Positions 35,532-44,471 of a DNA stretch of 64,000 bases are shown here, one piece after another. The stretch lies in the NCBI GenBank assembly GCA_964420285.1, contig CAYQTE010000008.1:1-64000 (forward strand), given 5' to 3'. Below the pieces are notes generated by a model. It saw only the letters and a program-made list of their open reading frames with translations. It was not told the origin of the DNA and searched no databases. Positions within the stretch are counted from its first letter, which is position 1. The number at the start of each line of letters is the position of its first letter. The translations under genes were made by a program, and so were the position numbers. The DNA is from CAYQTE01 sp964420285. GTDB taxonomy: Bacteria > Planctomycetota > Phycisphaerae > Tepidisphaerales > Tepidisphaeraceae.

Positions 35532-35564
35532 GCGTGATGTCGCCTAAGGTGATGTGAGGTGACT

Positions 35565-36356
35565 ATGAGCCTCGTCGGCGAGCAGGTTCTGCTGCGGATC
35601 TATCTGCAAAGCGCCGATCGCGCGCCCCACGTGCCCACCTACGAGCGGATCGTCAAGACGGCCCGCAGGGAAAAACTGGCCGGGGCCACGGTCATTCGCG
35701 GCATTCTGGGGGCCGGCTATCACGGAATCGTCCATGAATCCGCGTGGTCCTTAACGCAGCACGTTCCGATCATCGTTGAAATTGTCGATAGCGCGGAAAA
35801 GATCGCGAAATTTGTCCAGGGTCCGCTGGATCAGATCATGGTCGGCGGGATGCTCACGCTGGAGCGTGCGGCCGTGATGATGTACCGGCATCGCGCCGGC
35901 GACTGGGCGAACGACCTTCACCTTGCCGCCGCGATCCAGCCCCTTTCCACGATGCCCGCCATCTCACCGGGGAGTCATATGAAGAACCAGGAAAACGGCG
36001 TTCTGCTTCGCGTGTTCATCGGTGACAGCGACAAGTTCCAGCACAAGCCCCTGTACGAGGCCATCGTGCAAAGAACGCGCGAACTCGGCCTGGCCGGCGC
36101 CTCGGTATTCCGCGGCAGCGAGGGGTTCGGCGCTCACAGCGTCATCCACAAGGCCGCATTGCTGGAAATGTCGGCCGACCTGCCGGTCATCATCGAAATC
36201 GTCGATACCGAGGAGAAGATCCAGCTCCTGCTGCCCGACCTGGAAACAATGGTGCAGGAGGGGATGATCACCATGGAGCACGTGGTGGTTCTGATGTACC
36301 GTCACGGCCAAGGCGGCGAACCCCCGGCCGGGCCGGGTTCCGGCGCGACGGCGTAG
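35565..36356 (+). CDS. Tandem DUF190 protein
   Basis: A 263-residue protein with two DUF190 domains in a row. Domain 1 (about 8-112) has LLRIYLQSADRAPHVPTYE and LAGATVIRGILGAGYHG; domain 2 (about 148-250) has LLRVFIGDSDKFQHKPLYE and LAGASVFRGSEGFGAHS. DUF190 proteins have a PII-like ferredoxin fold and often stand beside CrcB, so a sensing or regulatory part in fluoride export is likely. Usual members carry one domain, so this is a duplication-fusion. ATG at 35565 has GAGG about 6 bases upstream and follows the crcB stop by 33 bp. Confidence 0.85.
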   Translation: MSLVGEQVLLRIYLQSADRAPHVPTYERIVKTARREKLAGATVIRGILGAGYHGIVHESAWSLTQHVPIIVEIVDSAEKIAKFVQGPLDQIMVGGMLTLERAAVMMYRHRAGDWANDLHLAAAIQPLSTMPAISPGSHMKNQENGVLLRVFIGDSDKFQHKPLYEAIVQRTRELGLAGASVFRGSEGFGAHSVIHKAALLEMSADLPVIIEIVDTEEKIQLLLPDLETMVQEGMITMEHVVVLMYRHGQGGEPPAGPGSGATA

Positions 36357-36369
36357 GGGGAGGGCTCCG

Positions 36370-36621
36370 ATGCCGCATTCCACCATTACGAAAAAAGGTC
36401 AGACGACGATACCGGGTGAGGTTCGCGAGGCACTGAATATCAAGCCGGGCGATCGGCTGGAATACACGGTCGAGGGTGATCATGCCATAATTCGGGTTCA
36501 TACGGCGCTGCGGTCCCCCAAGGGCGCGCTGGCCAGCGATAAGGGCAAGCGCCGATCTTTTGCGAAAATCCGGGCCGCCGCGGCCGCCGACGCCGCAAAG
36601 AGCCGCGGGATAGCGCGATGA
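36370..36621 (+). CDS. AbrB/MazE-type antitoxin
   Basis: An 83-residue DNA-binding protein with the swapped-hairpin SpoVT/AbrB domain: STITKKGQTTIPGEVREALN followed by KPGDRLEYTVEGDHAIIRV. The Arg/Lys/Ala-rich tail would bind the partner toxin. GGAGG lies close upstream of the ATG. Its stop overlaps the start of a truncated PIN-domain gene (ATGA), as expected for a VapB-VapC or AbrB-PIN pair. It starts 13 bp after the DUF190 gene, but its function suggests a separate module. Confidence 0.85.
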   Translation: MPHSTITKKGQTTIPGEVREALNIKPGDRLEYTVEGDHAIIRVHTALRSPKGALASDKGKRRSFAKIRAAAAADAAKSRGIAR

Positions 36622-36737
36622 GCCGACGGTTTGCGGATGACATGGTGGCCGCTCTCGCTGTGGCCGAGGATATGCCGGTCACGACATTCGACAGCGATTT
36701 CCGCAGGTTTCCCGATGTGCGCATGGAAACCGAGTAG
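36618..36737 (+). pseudogene. PIN-domain toxin remnant (C-terminal piece)
   Basis: A 39-codon frame that overlaps the antitoxin stop by 4 bp and encodes FADDMVAALAVAEDMPVTTF followed by DSDFRRFP, the last third of a PIN-domain ribonuclease with one of its conserved acidic residues (TFDSDF). The first two acidic motifs of the catalytic site are missing, so the toxin has lost most of its body through an internal deletion while the antitoxin remains whole. Confidence 0.7.
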
Positions 36738-36900
36738 CGACTGTGATTGGGGCGACAGGCCCAATTCGGTTATGATTTCGCCGGCCGGCAGAGTCGATTG
36801 GAGATTCTACAGTTGGTGAGTCTCTAGTTGAGTTCGTTAGTCATGTGCGACCCGTCGGAACGTTTCGATCCGACCTGCCGATAAATCCAGGGAGGCAATC

Positions 36901-37836
36901 GTGGTAATAAACGACCAGCGAAGGCTAGTGATTCTGCTGTCACTTCACGATCTGAGTGGCGTCGGCACAAAGGCGGAGGTTCTGGACAACATTCAGAATC
37001 GCCACTATTGGAACCTCGCGCGCCGTGAGCGTGCCATGAAGACGAATCGCCGGGAGCCTGTTTGGCGAAACGATTTCGCCTACATTCGTAAGAAGCTCGT
37101 CAGCGAAGGGTCAATAGGTAATTCTACTCGCAACCGCTGGACGCTGACCAACAACGGCATCAACCACCTGCTGCGTCTTTGTCGCGAAGCAAGCGAGCCG
37201 AAGGCGTCGAAACTGACTGAAAATGCGAATCGGCGGATCCGAGCGATTCTTGCCAACAGCCAGAGTCAACCGCCAAGCCATTTGGGCGGTGACGTAGTCG
37301 ACGGCGGCGCAAGGGGACTACGCAAATCTATCCAAGCCAATCTCAAGGAGATTATGGCAGTGAGCCGCAAGAGGAAGCCGCAATTAGTTGACGACGTCGA
37401 CGACGTCGAGTTGGTTCGAACCGCAGCACCGCGCGACGAGGCGTTCCGAATTCACATCCAAAAGCTCTACAAAGGCGCTTGTGCCCTTTGTGGGCTCTCG
37501 CTCCGATCTCCGGATGGGCAGCCCGAATCCCAAGCCGCCCACATCTATCCGAAGTCACGGCACGGCAGCGATGATCTCCGCAACGGGCTGTGCCTCTGCA
37601 GGCTTCACCATTGGGCCTTCGACGTCGGCTGGATTAGTGTTAGGGACGATCTAACCGTGATAGTTCACAGGGGCCTGCCCGCCGACGGCAAGTACGAACA
37701 GATTCGGCGACTTCGTGGTCGGCGGCTGGCAGAACCACAAGACCCCGAAATGAGGCCGCACCCAATCTTCCTTCGTGCCCATCGACGAATGCACCGATTC
37801 GAGCGAAAAAGGCGGATTGCGCGAGCTGGCACTTGA
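36901..37836 (+). CDS. HNH endonuclease with N-terminal winged-helix region
   Basis: A 311-residue protein. The C-terminal half is an HNH nuclease: CALCGL, then SQAAHIYPKSRHGSDDLRNG and LCLCRLHHWAFD, with the two Cys pairs, the catalytic His and the final HH-x-x-FD. The N-terminal part (LVILLSLHDLSGVGTKAEVL and FAYIRKKLVSEG) resembles the winged-helix Mrr_N region of modification-dependent restriction enzymes. Start GTG at 36901 with GGGAGG just upstream. It has no methylase neighbour, so it may be a solitary nuclease cutting modified DNA. Its lower GC points to acquisition. Confidence 0.8.
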   Translation: MVINDQRRLVILLSLHDLSGVGTKAEVLDNIQNRHYWNLARRERAMKTNRREPVWRNDFAYIRKKLVSEGSIGNSTRNRWTLTNNGINHLLRLCREASEPKASKLTENANRRIRAILANSQSQPPSHLGGDVVDGGARGLRKSIQANLKEIMAVSRKRKPQLVDDVDDVELVRTAAPRDEAFRIHIQKLYKGACALCGLSLRSPDGQPESQAAHIYPKSRHGSDDLRNGLCLCRLHHWAFDVGWISVRDDLTVIVHRGLPADGKYEQIRRLRGRRLAEPQDPEMRPHPIFLRAHRRMHRFERKRRIARAGT

Positions 37837-40271
37837 ATTTGATACTGGCCAGTTTCCTGACGATGGGCGCGCCGCTGATGGCGGTGTGTGCGGCGGGGGT
37901 GTTGTTCATCGTTGTCATCGCTGCCTGGGTGCGCCAGCGGGCGATGATGCCGCAGTTGGCCTGGGCGGGGGTTTCGGCGGGTCTGTTTTTCGCTCTGGCG
38001 GCGGGGTCGATGGTCTTGCATCTTTCGGGGGGCGGCCGAGTCGTCGTCATGGTCGATCTGTCGCCCAGCACGCGCGGGGCGGATTATCGGCAGCCGGGGG
38101 TGCTGCAAAGGCGGATCGGACAATTGATCGGGGATCGGCCGTTCGTGGTGATCCAGTTTGGGGAATCCAATCGTGCGGCGACGATTGATTCGCCGCTGGA
38201 GGAGATCGCATCACAGCGGACGAATTTCGACCCGCCGACGGCCGATGCGGTGGTGGTGTTTTCCGATGGGCGATTTGCGGCGCCAGCGTATTCGCCGCCG
38301 GTTTACTTTGTGGTTGATGCGGGGCTGGAGCATCCGGCCGACGCGGCGGTGCGGAAGATGGAGATGCGCGGCGGGGAGATTGCCGTGACAGTGGAATCAA
38401 CGGGTAGAGAGAACCGCATATTGACGATTAGCGGAGATTCGGCGGCGACACAGCCGGCTCAACCAGGCTCACCGCGGGCCACGGCGACGACGCACCCGGT
38501 GGCGGCGGGGGAATCGGTGATTGTGGTTCCCGTCGATGGCGCAAGGGGCCGATGGCGGGCGGAAGTGTCGGGAGGGGATTTGTGGCCGGAGAATGATGCG
38601 CTGACTCTCGATCTGCCGCCGCCGATGCTGCGCCAGCGGTGGTGGATTGGCGATGGCACGCGTGCCCCGGCGGGATGGATCGCCAAATCGCCGGATGATC
38701 TGCCGATGGATGAACTGGATTACCTGACCGCGGATGTGATTGTGCTCGACAACGTATCGGCATCGGAATTGTCGGCGGCGCGGATGAGCGGGCTGGAACG
38801 GTACGTGCGCGATTGCGGCGGATCGGTGGTCATATTGGGTGGGGACAAATCGTTCGGGGCGGGTTTGTATTCAGGAACGCCACTGGAACGCCTTTCACCG
38901 CTGGCCAGCGTGGCGCCATCGCCGGCCCAGCGGTGGATGTTCCTTCTGGACTTCAGCGGCTCGATGTCCAACCCGGCCGAAAATGCGGGCAATCCGGCCA
39001 TCGCGTCGGTGCCCCAGTCGAACTTGGCGACGGCCGCGGTGCAGGAGTTGCTGCCGCGTCTACCGCCGGATGATCCGGTGACCATCGGGAGTTTCTCGGA
39101 TCGAATTACGTGGTGGGTGACGGACCGGGCGGCGTCGGAATTGTCGAAGGCGGCGCTATCGCCACCGGCCGGGGTCGTGGCGGCCGGGCCGACGAATCTC
39201 GAACCGGCGTTGAATCAAATAGCGGCCGGTGACTCTTCCATGCCGGTGAATCTGCTGTTGCTCAGCGACGCGGATGTGCAGATTGATCATCCGGCGGAAT
39301 TGGCGGCGGCTCTGGCGAGGCGGCACGTGCGGCTGTTCGTTTTGGCGCTGGCGCGGGGCAGCGGGCTGGGCGTTCTGCAACAATTGGCAAGCGCCACGGG
39401 GGGCTATGTGCTGGACCAATCCGACCCGACGCTCTGGCCCCAGGCGGCTCGGCAATTGCTGCGGGGAGCGATGACCGATGCGATCGGGACACAGGCGATG
39501 GAGATTCGATTCATCAACGACGCGTCGAACGTGACCGGCGAGACAATCCAGCGCTGGAATCGCACATGGCTCAAGACGGGCGGCACAGTTGTGGCCGAAG
39601 GTGTGCCCGGCGCGCCAACGACGCCAACGACGACATCGAGCGTCACATCGCCACGGCCGATGGCGGCGCGATGGCGCGTGGGGTTGGGTCAGGTGTGCGC
39701 GGTGGCATTTACAGCCGACGCCCGGCAGGCGATGGCGATGGCGGATCTGGTGGCCGGGGCTCCGGTTGATCCAAGGTTCTCGATCACATGCGACGCTGGA
39801 AGCGAGTTGCGTGTTTGGCTGGACGCGGCCGGGCCGGAGGGGTTCATCAATGATCTGGCGGCCGAGGTGCGGCTGGTGGCGGCGGAGGCGGCGGGGGGAA
39901 CAGGCGGGCCCGTCGGCGCGGACGATCGGGTGCTGCCGATGCGGCAGACGGGGCCTGGGCATTATGAGATGGCCACCACGGCCGGGCGCGAGGCGGTTTT
40001 GGCGATTGTGACGGTGAATGGAGAGGTGGCCGGGCGGATTCCGGTGGCGGGGCGGTATGCACGGGAGTTTGATGCGGTGGGCAACGACGAACAGGCGATG
40101 GCCGATCTGGCGTCGGCGACAGGCGGGGGTGTGGTGCAGCCGAACCAGACGGGGCCGATTGACCTGAAGATGCTCGCATGGGAGCTTGATTTGACGCCGT
40201 GGCTGGCCTTTTGCGGGGTGGTGGCCGTGATCTGGGGTCTGGCGGCATGGAAACGGGCCGGGGCGACGTGA
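37833..40271 (+). CDS. Membrane protein with GATase-like and von Willebrand A domains
   Basis: An 812-residue relative of the protein at 11581. Two N-terminal helices lead into a first A-type domain (VVVMVDLSPSTRG, VVVFSDGRF), a GATase-like block (VIVLDNVSASELSAARMSG, VVILGGDKSFGAGLYSG) and a second von Willebrand A domain with the full metal site DFSGSMSN and SDADVQ, then a C-terminal helix. It probably displays its A domains on the outer face of the cytoplasmic membrane. The TTG at 37833 overlaps the HNH stop; the ATG at 37863 is an equally good start. Neither MoxR nor BatB/BatC genes are nearby. Confidence 0.75.
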   Translation: MNLILASFLTMGAPLMAVCAAGVLFIVVIAAWVRQRAMMPQLAWAGVSAGLFFALAAGSMVLHLSGGGRVVVMVDLSPSTRGADYRQPGVLQRRIGQLIGDRPFVVIQFGESNRAATIDSPLEEIASQRTNFDPPTADAVVVFSDGRFAAPAYSPPVYFVVDAGLEHPADAAVRKMEMRGGEIAVTVESTGRENRILTISGDSAATQPAQPGSPRATATTHPVAAGESVIVVPVDGARGRWRAEVSGGDLWPENDALTLDLPPPMLRQRWWIGDGTRAPAGWIAKSPDDLPMDELDYLTADVIVLDNVSASELSAARMSGLERYVRDCGGSVVILGGDKSFGAGLYSGTPLERLSPLASVAPSPAQRWMFLLDFSGSMSNPAENAGNPAIASVPQSNLATAAVQELLPRLPPDDPVTIGSFSDRITWWVTDRAASELSKAALSPPAGVVAAGPTNLEPALNQIAAGDSSMPVNLLLLSDADVQIDHPAELAAALARRHVRLFVLALARGSGLGVLQQLASATGGYVLDQSDPTLWPQAARQLLRGAMTDAIGTQAMEIRFINDASNVTGETIQRWNRTWLKTGGTVVAEGVPGAPTTPTTTSSVTSPRPMAARWRVGLGQVCAVAFTADARQAMAMADLVAGAPVDPRFSITCDAGSELRVWLDAAGPEGFINDLAAEVRLVAAEAAGGTGGPVGADDRVLPMRQTGPGHYEMATTAGREAVLAIVTVNGEVAGRIPVAGRYAREFDAVGNDEQAMADLASATGGGVVQPNQTGPIDLKMLAWELDLTPWLAFCGVVAVIWGLAAWKRAGAT

Positions 40272-40615
40272 GGCCCTGAATTCTGGGGCAACCCTATTTT
40301 TCTTAACCAAATCAAAACACAAACTAAATATAAACCTAGCACCAAAGATAACAATGCGCCACCGTCAGGGCGCGAGCGGTTATGGCGCTGGAGGCCACCC
40401 TGTTGGCGACGCCTCCTAGTTTTTGACTCTTTTTGCGAAAGAGACAGGATGTCAGCCCGCATGCGGTCGTGGCATCAGTGGCCATCGCCCCGGCGAGGGC
40501 AAAGTTGCCCAGGGAACAACAGGACATAGCGGCCGGTTCACGGTTTTAGACGCGCCAGGCAACGGTTGTCAGGGCGAGTCATCGGTGTCGCCAGCCGCCA
40601 TCTCGGGAGGCGCTT
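40272..40615 (+). promoter_or_regulatory. Long leader region before the porin gene
   Basis: An AT-rich island (40297-40345, with TAAATATAAA) breaks the GC-rich context and probably holds the promoter. A hairpin with 6-bp arms GGAGGC (40390-40395) and GCCTCC (40411-40416) followed by TAGTTTTTG could end the upstream transcript or attenuate the porin message. The remaining 190 bp hold no recognised riboswitch. GGGAGG precedes the porin ATG. Confidence 0.4.
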
Positions 40616-42043
40616 ATGCGTCGATCACGAAAATTGAGTGTATTGGTGGGAGGGCTTGCCGTGGGCCTGGCCGGCGCCGCTTATGCGGCCGAGCCGACGA
40701 CACAGCAGGATCTCCTGGACAAGATCAACTCGTTGCAGGCACAGGTGGATGCGCTCAAGGCGCAGGCCGCCGCACCGACGACCGCTCCGGCCGTGGCCAA
40801 CGACCAGCAGATCGCCGACGCCACGCAGCGGGTGCTTCAAGAAGCCGACTCGCACAATCAGTTCTTCGACTCCACGACCGGCGTAACCGGCGGGTGGAAT
40901 TCGGACAAGATGCAGTTCTTCGTGGCGTCGACCGATGGAAATTTCTATTTTCATCCGGGGATTGCATTCCAGGAACGCTATGTCGCCGGTTACCGCACGG
41001 CTCCGGATGTATGGAGCGATGGATTTGAAACCCGGCGCATGAAGTTCTACTTTGACGGCAACGTCTTCACCCCCGACCTGACCTACAAGTTCCAGTGGCA
41101 GGACAGCCAGACGGGCGGCGCACCCACGCTTGAATACGGCTGGGCACAGTTGATTGTGATGCACGACGTCGGCCCCGGCGACGTGGGGATCAAGGTCGGT
41201 CAGACCAAGAACTACGCCTCCAAGGAACAGGCCATCGTCGGCGACACCAACCAGCTCATGGTTGAACGGTCCTTGAACGATTCTGTCATCGGCGGCAATT
41301 CGATGGGCGGACCGCTTATCGAGGGCGTCGATTTCGTCTACACCGGCAGCAAGACCCCGGTTCACGGCGACCTGATGTTCAATGGCGGCAACGGCAGCGG
41401 CCTGAGCAGCTTCCCCGACACCACGCCGGCCGGCTTGCAGAACAACTTCGGCGCCGCCGTTCGCGGGGATTACAAGGTTTTCGGCGATTGGGCCGACAAC
41501 GCCGATCTGACCGGTCAGCAAGCCAAGCATGATTTCCTTGACATCGGCGCCGGCGCCGATTTCACGCAGGGCCAGACGGCACTTCCCGTCGGTACTCCCT
41601 CCAGCGACGCCTATCGCTGGGATCTCGATGCCCAGTACACCGTCGCCCAGAAATTCGTCGTCTATGGCGCGTTCCAGGGCGACTTCGTCCAGGCCAACGA
41701 TCCGGCCTCGGTCAAACTCGTCCGGCATCACATGCTGAACACCGGCGAGCTCATCCAGGCCGGCTATTTCCTTAATCCCGCCTGGGAACTGGCGGCTCGC
41801 TACGACGTGGCCAATATCGACAAGCACGACAAGATCGGCGCCCAGGGCCTCTTCCAGGAAGTTGGCTTCGGCGTGAACTGGTTCCTTGGCGATCAGGGAT
41901 CGTGGGGCAACCATGCCAAGATCACGTTCGATGCCGATTATCTCCCCAACGGCAATCCGACGGCGTCCGGTCTGGACTATCTGGCCAGCCCGTCTGACCA
42001 CACCGCCGTGGTCTTCCGCGCCCAGTTCCAGCTTTGGCTGTAA
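40616..42043 (+). CDS. Outer membrane porin (phosphate-selective porin type)
   Basis: A 475-residue beta-barrel protein. A signal peptide (cut after AAYA, residue 24) is followed by a coiled coil (LLDKINSLQAQVDALKAQAA) as in trimeric planctomycete and delta-proteobacterial OprP/OprO-like porins, then alternating amphipathic strands (for example TRRMKFYFDGNVFTPDLTYK, FKWQ-like turns, GIKVGQTKNY) ending with the strand FRAQFQLWL and a hydrophobic C-terminus used for outer membrane insertion. It is probably well expressed: strong ribosome site, own leader and strong terminator. The solute is not known. Confidence 0.85.
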   Translation: MRRSRKLSVLVGGLAVGLAGAAYAAEPTTQQDLLDKINSLQAQVDALKAQAAAPTTAPAVANDQQIADATQRVLQEADSHNQFFDSTTGVTGGWNSDKMQFFVASTDGNFYFHPGIAFQERYVAGYRTAPDVWSDGFETRRMKFYFDGNVFTPDLTYKFQWQDSQTGGAPTLEYGWAQLIVMHDVGPGDVGIKVGQTKNYASKEQAIVGDTNQLMVERSLNDSVIGGNSMGGPLIEGVDFVYTGSKTPVHGDLMFNGGNGSGLSSFPDTTPAGLQNNFGAAVRGDYKVFGDWADNADLTGQQAKHDFLDIGAGADFTQGQTALPVGTPSSDAYRWDLDAQYTVAQKFVVYGAFQGDFVQANDPASVKLVRHHMLNTGELIQAGYFLNPAWELAARYDVANIDKHDKIGAQGLFQEVGFGVNWFLGDQGSWGNHAKITFDADYLPNGNPTASGLDYLASPSDHTAVVFRAQFQLWL

Positions 42044-42105
42044 GGTCTGTTTGGCAGACTCCAGAGCCACAGTGAGAAGGGCCTCACTGGAGATGTGAAA
42101 ACGAC

Positions 42106-42143
42106 GCGGGACGGTTTGGGAATCCAAACCGTCCCGCTTTTTC
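42106..42143. terminator. Strong intrinsic terminator after the porin gene
   Basis: A perfect 14-bp stem (42106-42119 with 42124-42137), a GAAT loop and five T residues. A smaller hairpin (CAGTGAG/CTCACTG, 42070-42089) precedes it. It lies between the porin and the convergent amidohydrolase, so it may serve both. Confidence 0.95.
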
Positions 42144-42169
42144 TTGCGCGCACCGCAGCCGGCAGATGG

Positions 42170-43432
42170 TCAGCCGCGATAGACGACGTCGCCGCCGACC
42201 CAAACCATGGCGGCGGATTCGCCGCGATCGAGAATCGACGCCAGCGGGTCCGCCCCGGAAACCCGGAACGCGACCATGTCGGCCTGACCACCGTAAAACT
42301 GGCCGGCGTCAACATGCAACGCCCGCGACGGTTGCAGTGTGACAAGTTCAAACAACTGGGATGCCGGCAGGTCGGGGTTTTGTTGGCGCACCAGCCGAAG
42401 ATCGTCCAGGATGTTCAGATCGCCCGAGCTGGCGGCCGAGTCGGTGCCGATCATGACGCGAATTCCCATTTCCCGCATCAATCGCCAGCGATGGGACGGA
42501 TGGCCGAAATATGCGTGCGTGCGCGGACACCATACGACCCTTGCCGGCCCCTGTGCCAGGATCAGCAGCTCATCGTCATCGCAGTAATTCACATGCGCCA
42601 GCAGCGTGTTGTTGACTTGAAAATTCCAGGCGTGCAGCAGGCCGGTCTCCCTGGCCATGCGGATGGGCCCGCCGTTGAATCGCGGCACGCGATCATCCAG
42701 GCCGCCGAGGTTTTCCCACAGCCGCGCCAGCGGCCCGCCGCCGGTGGCAAGGAACTCCGCCTCGTCGGGTGATTCCGCCAGATGCGTTGTCAACGGATAC
42801 TCGCCGCGCCAGGCTTCCAGTCGGCACTTCTCATATCCGGGCACTTCGACCGAATACGGGCTGTGCGGCGAGATTCCGCAGGTAAGAAAATCCGACTCCG
42901 ATTCAACCTTCTTCGCCGCCGCGAGTTTGCTGTCGAGCATGTCGCGTCGCGATGACATGCCGACCACTTCGCCATAGCTGATGACGCGGATCGGGCCGTT
43001 GGTCAGGATCGACCGAGTTTGCTGGCAATTGGACGATATGTCACAGACGGTCGTCACGCCGCACGCGAGGCATTGCCGGATGCCCTCGGCCACCGATTGC
43101 CGGATCAACTGCGCCTGCCGCTGCGGATCGGCTGTCTCTTCCCGGCCCAGGCGGATCATCTCGATCAGCCAGTCCACAAACGAAGCGGGCGCCGGCGGCC
43201 GTTGTCGATGCGTCAGTTCAAGATGTGTATGCGCGTTGATCAACCCCGGCAACAGCGCGCATCCGGGCAACTCGGTGACAACTGAATTGGGGAACCGGCC
43301 GCGAATTTCTGACGCGGGACCGACGGCTTCGATAAAGTTCCCCTCGATTGCCACCGCGCCGTCCCGGATTGGCGGGGCGCACATCGGGAAGACCCAGTCG
43401 GCCGTCACGATCTGATTGGACTTTTCGTTCAT
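42170..43432 (-). CDS. Amidohydrolase (TrzN/SsnA-type deaminase)
   Basis: A 420-residue metal-dependent hydrolase of the amidohydrolase superfamily. The metal ligands are NAHTHLEL near 68, the HSPYS block (TCGISPHSPYSVEVPG), THLAESPDE, and GTDSAAS near 340. Enzymes of this group deaminate or dechlorinate heterocycles; the HTHLE form is also seen in aminodeoxyfutalosine deaminase of menaquinone synthesis, a possible role here, but no other mqn gene is in the window. Its ATG overlaps the stop of the upstream gene at 43429 by 4 bp. Confidence 0.8.
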   Translation of the reverse strand: MNEKSNQIVTADWVFPMCAPPIRDGAVAIEGNFIEAVGPASEIRGRFPNSVVTELPGCALLPGLINAHTHLELTHRQRPPAPASFVDWLIEMIRLGREETADPQRQAQLIRQSVAEGIRQCLACGVTTVCDISSNCQQTRSILTNGPIRVISYGEVVGMSSRRDMLDSKLAAAKKVESESDFLTCGISPHSPYSVEVPGYEKCRLEAWRGEYPLTTHLAESPDEAEFLATGGGPLARLWENLGGLDDRVPRFNGGPIRMARETGLLHAWNFQVNNTLLAHVNYCDDDELLILAQGPARVVWCPRTHAYFGHPSHRWRLMREMGIRVMIGTDSAASSGDLNILDDLRLVRQQNPDLPASQLFELVTLQPSRALHVDAGQFYGGQADMVAFRVSGADPLASILDRGESAAMVWVGGDVVYRG

Positions 43433-44082
43433 GAACCCGCGCCGTCTTCGGCCAGTTCATGCGCCAGCAATTTCGCGGCGGTCCGCGCGTGTTCCAGGCG
43501 TCGGCGTGCGATCTGGCGCACCGGCTCATAATGAAAGCCGTCCTTCAGCCGTGCGTCCCAGTATCCATATTGCTCGCGTTTCTCCAATCCCGCCGCCACG
43601 TCCGTCACGCCGTCTCCCTGCAACGCCATCTGGATCGCGCCCACGATCAAACCCGTCATCCCGAAATCGTCCAGGTTCAGCGCATCGGCCAGGAGCTTGG
43701 CCTCCTCGACGGCCGGCGATCGATGCGGCATCTCGTGCAACAGTCGCGTGGTGCGGTCCAGGAGTTTTTCCTCGACGTCGTTGGCCAGCAGGCTGACGAG
43801 CAACTCGGCCGCCTGTTCGCAGCGGTCCTTGAGATTGGTGCGTCCCAGCCGTCCGGTGGCGATGCCCCCTTCCTGGCGCGGCGGAAGCTGCATCGCGTAG
43901 CAGGCCAGTTCCAGCGTGTTGAGATCGACCTCCGGCGAGACCAGCCCCATTTGCTGAAACCTGCCCAGCCGCCGCCACAGTCGCAGTGCGTCGGCGGACA
44001 GGCGCTTGCCCAGCGACCCGTGAGCGTCAACGGTGCTGAGCACGCGCTCAATGCGGTGTTTGAGTTTAGGTTCCAACGCCAT
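43429..44082 (-). CDS. Conserved alpha-helical protein, possibly HD-like
   Basis: A 217-residue, mainly helical cytoplasmic protein. The segment TTRLLHEMPHRSPAVEEAKL followed by LADALNLDDFGMTG recalls the later part of HD-domain phosphohydrolases in which His and LADxLDDFG motifs occur, but I do not see the leading HD pair. Start ATG at 44082 with GGAAG nearby; the longer frame to 44154 has poor-quality sequence. It is translationally coupled to the amidohydrolase that follows, suggesting a shared process, otherwise unknown. Confidence 0.6.
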   Translation of the reverse strand: MALEPKLKHRIERVLSTVDAHGSLGKRLSADALRLWRRLGRFQQMGLVSPEVDLNTLELACYAMQLPPRQEGGIATGRLGRTNLKDRCEQAAELLVSLLANDVEEKLLDRTTRLLHEMPHRSPAVEEAKLLADALNLDDFGMTGLIVGAIQMALQGDGVTDVAAGLEKREQYGYWDARLKDGFHYEPVRQIARRRLEHARTAAKLLAHELAEDGAGS

Positions 44083-44471
44083 GTCGCTTCCGTGCGCGCC
44101 GGGCGCATGCACAAAAGTAATAATTACAACGAACCGATCGGCCGCGCATCCCACTTTGTTCGCTGCCGGACCGCAATCAGGTCATCGCCGCGCGACAGCG
44201 CACAATATCATCCTAGGGTCGCCGATTTGGAAAGGGAAAAATTGCGACAGAAAATGAAAAAAATGCGGCGATGATCCCGTACCGCGCCGAAGCGAAATCA
44301 CCCCAATTTACTCATATGGGCGCACGGCAATGCGCATCCCACCCACAGTGACGCCGGTTGCCCAACATGCGCGGTTGCACACAACCCAGTCCCACGCCGC
44401 CCGTTGCGCAAATTAACATGTGCCTTGGTGAATAAAATGCGACGCTCCCCGCGGGATCGCCATGTATCCAA
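44083..44471. other. Intergenic region between purA and the HD-like gene
   Basis: About 390 bp with no convincing gene. It includes an A-rich patch (44236-44270) and AT-rich steps around 44110, which may hold the promoter of the minus-strand pair. No terminator or RNA structure that I can support. Confidence 0.3.

Noticed and set aside
36860..36895. tRNA-like stem GTCGG..CCGAC before the HNH gene
   Set aside because: The loop is too long for a T-arm and there is no acceptor or anticodon stem; it is a simple hairpin at most.
40272..40615. Known riboswitch in the porin leader
   Set aside because: I looked for cyclic di-GMP and glycine type signatures and found no match to their conserved cores.
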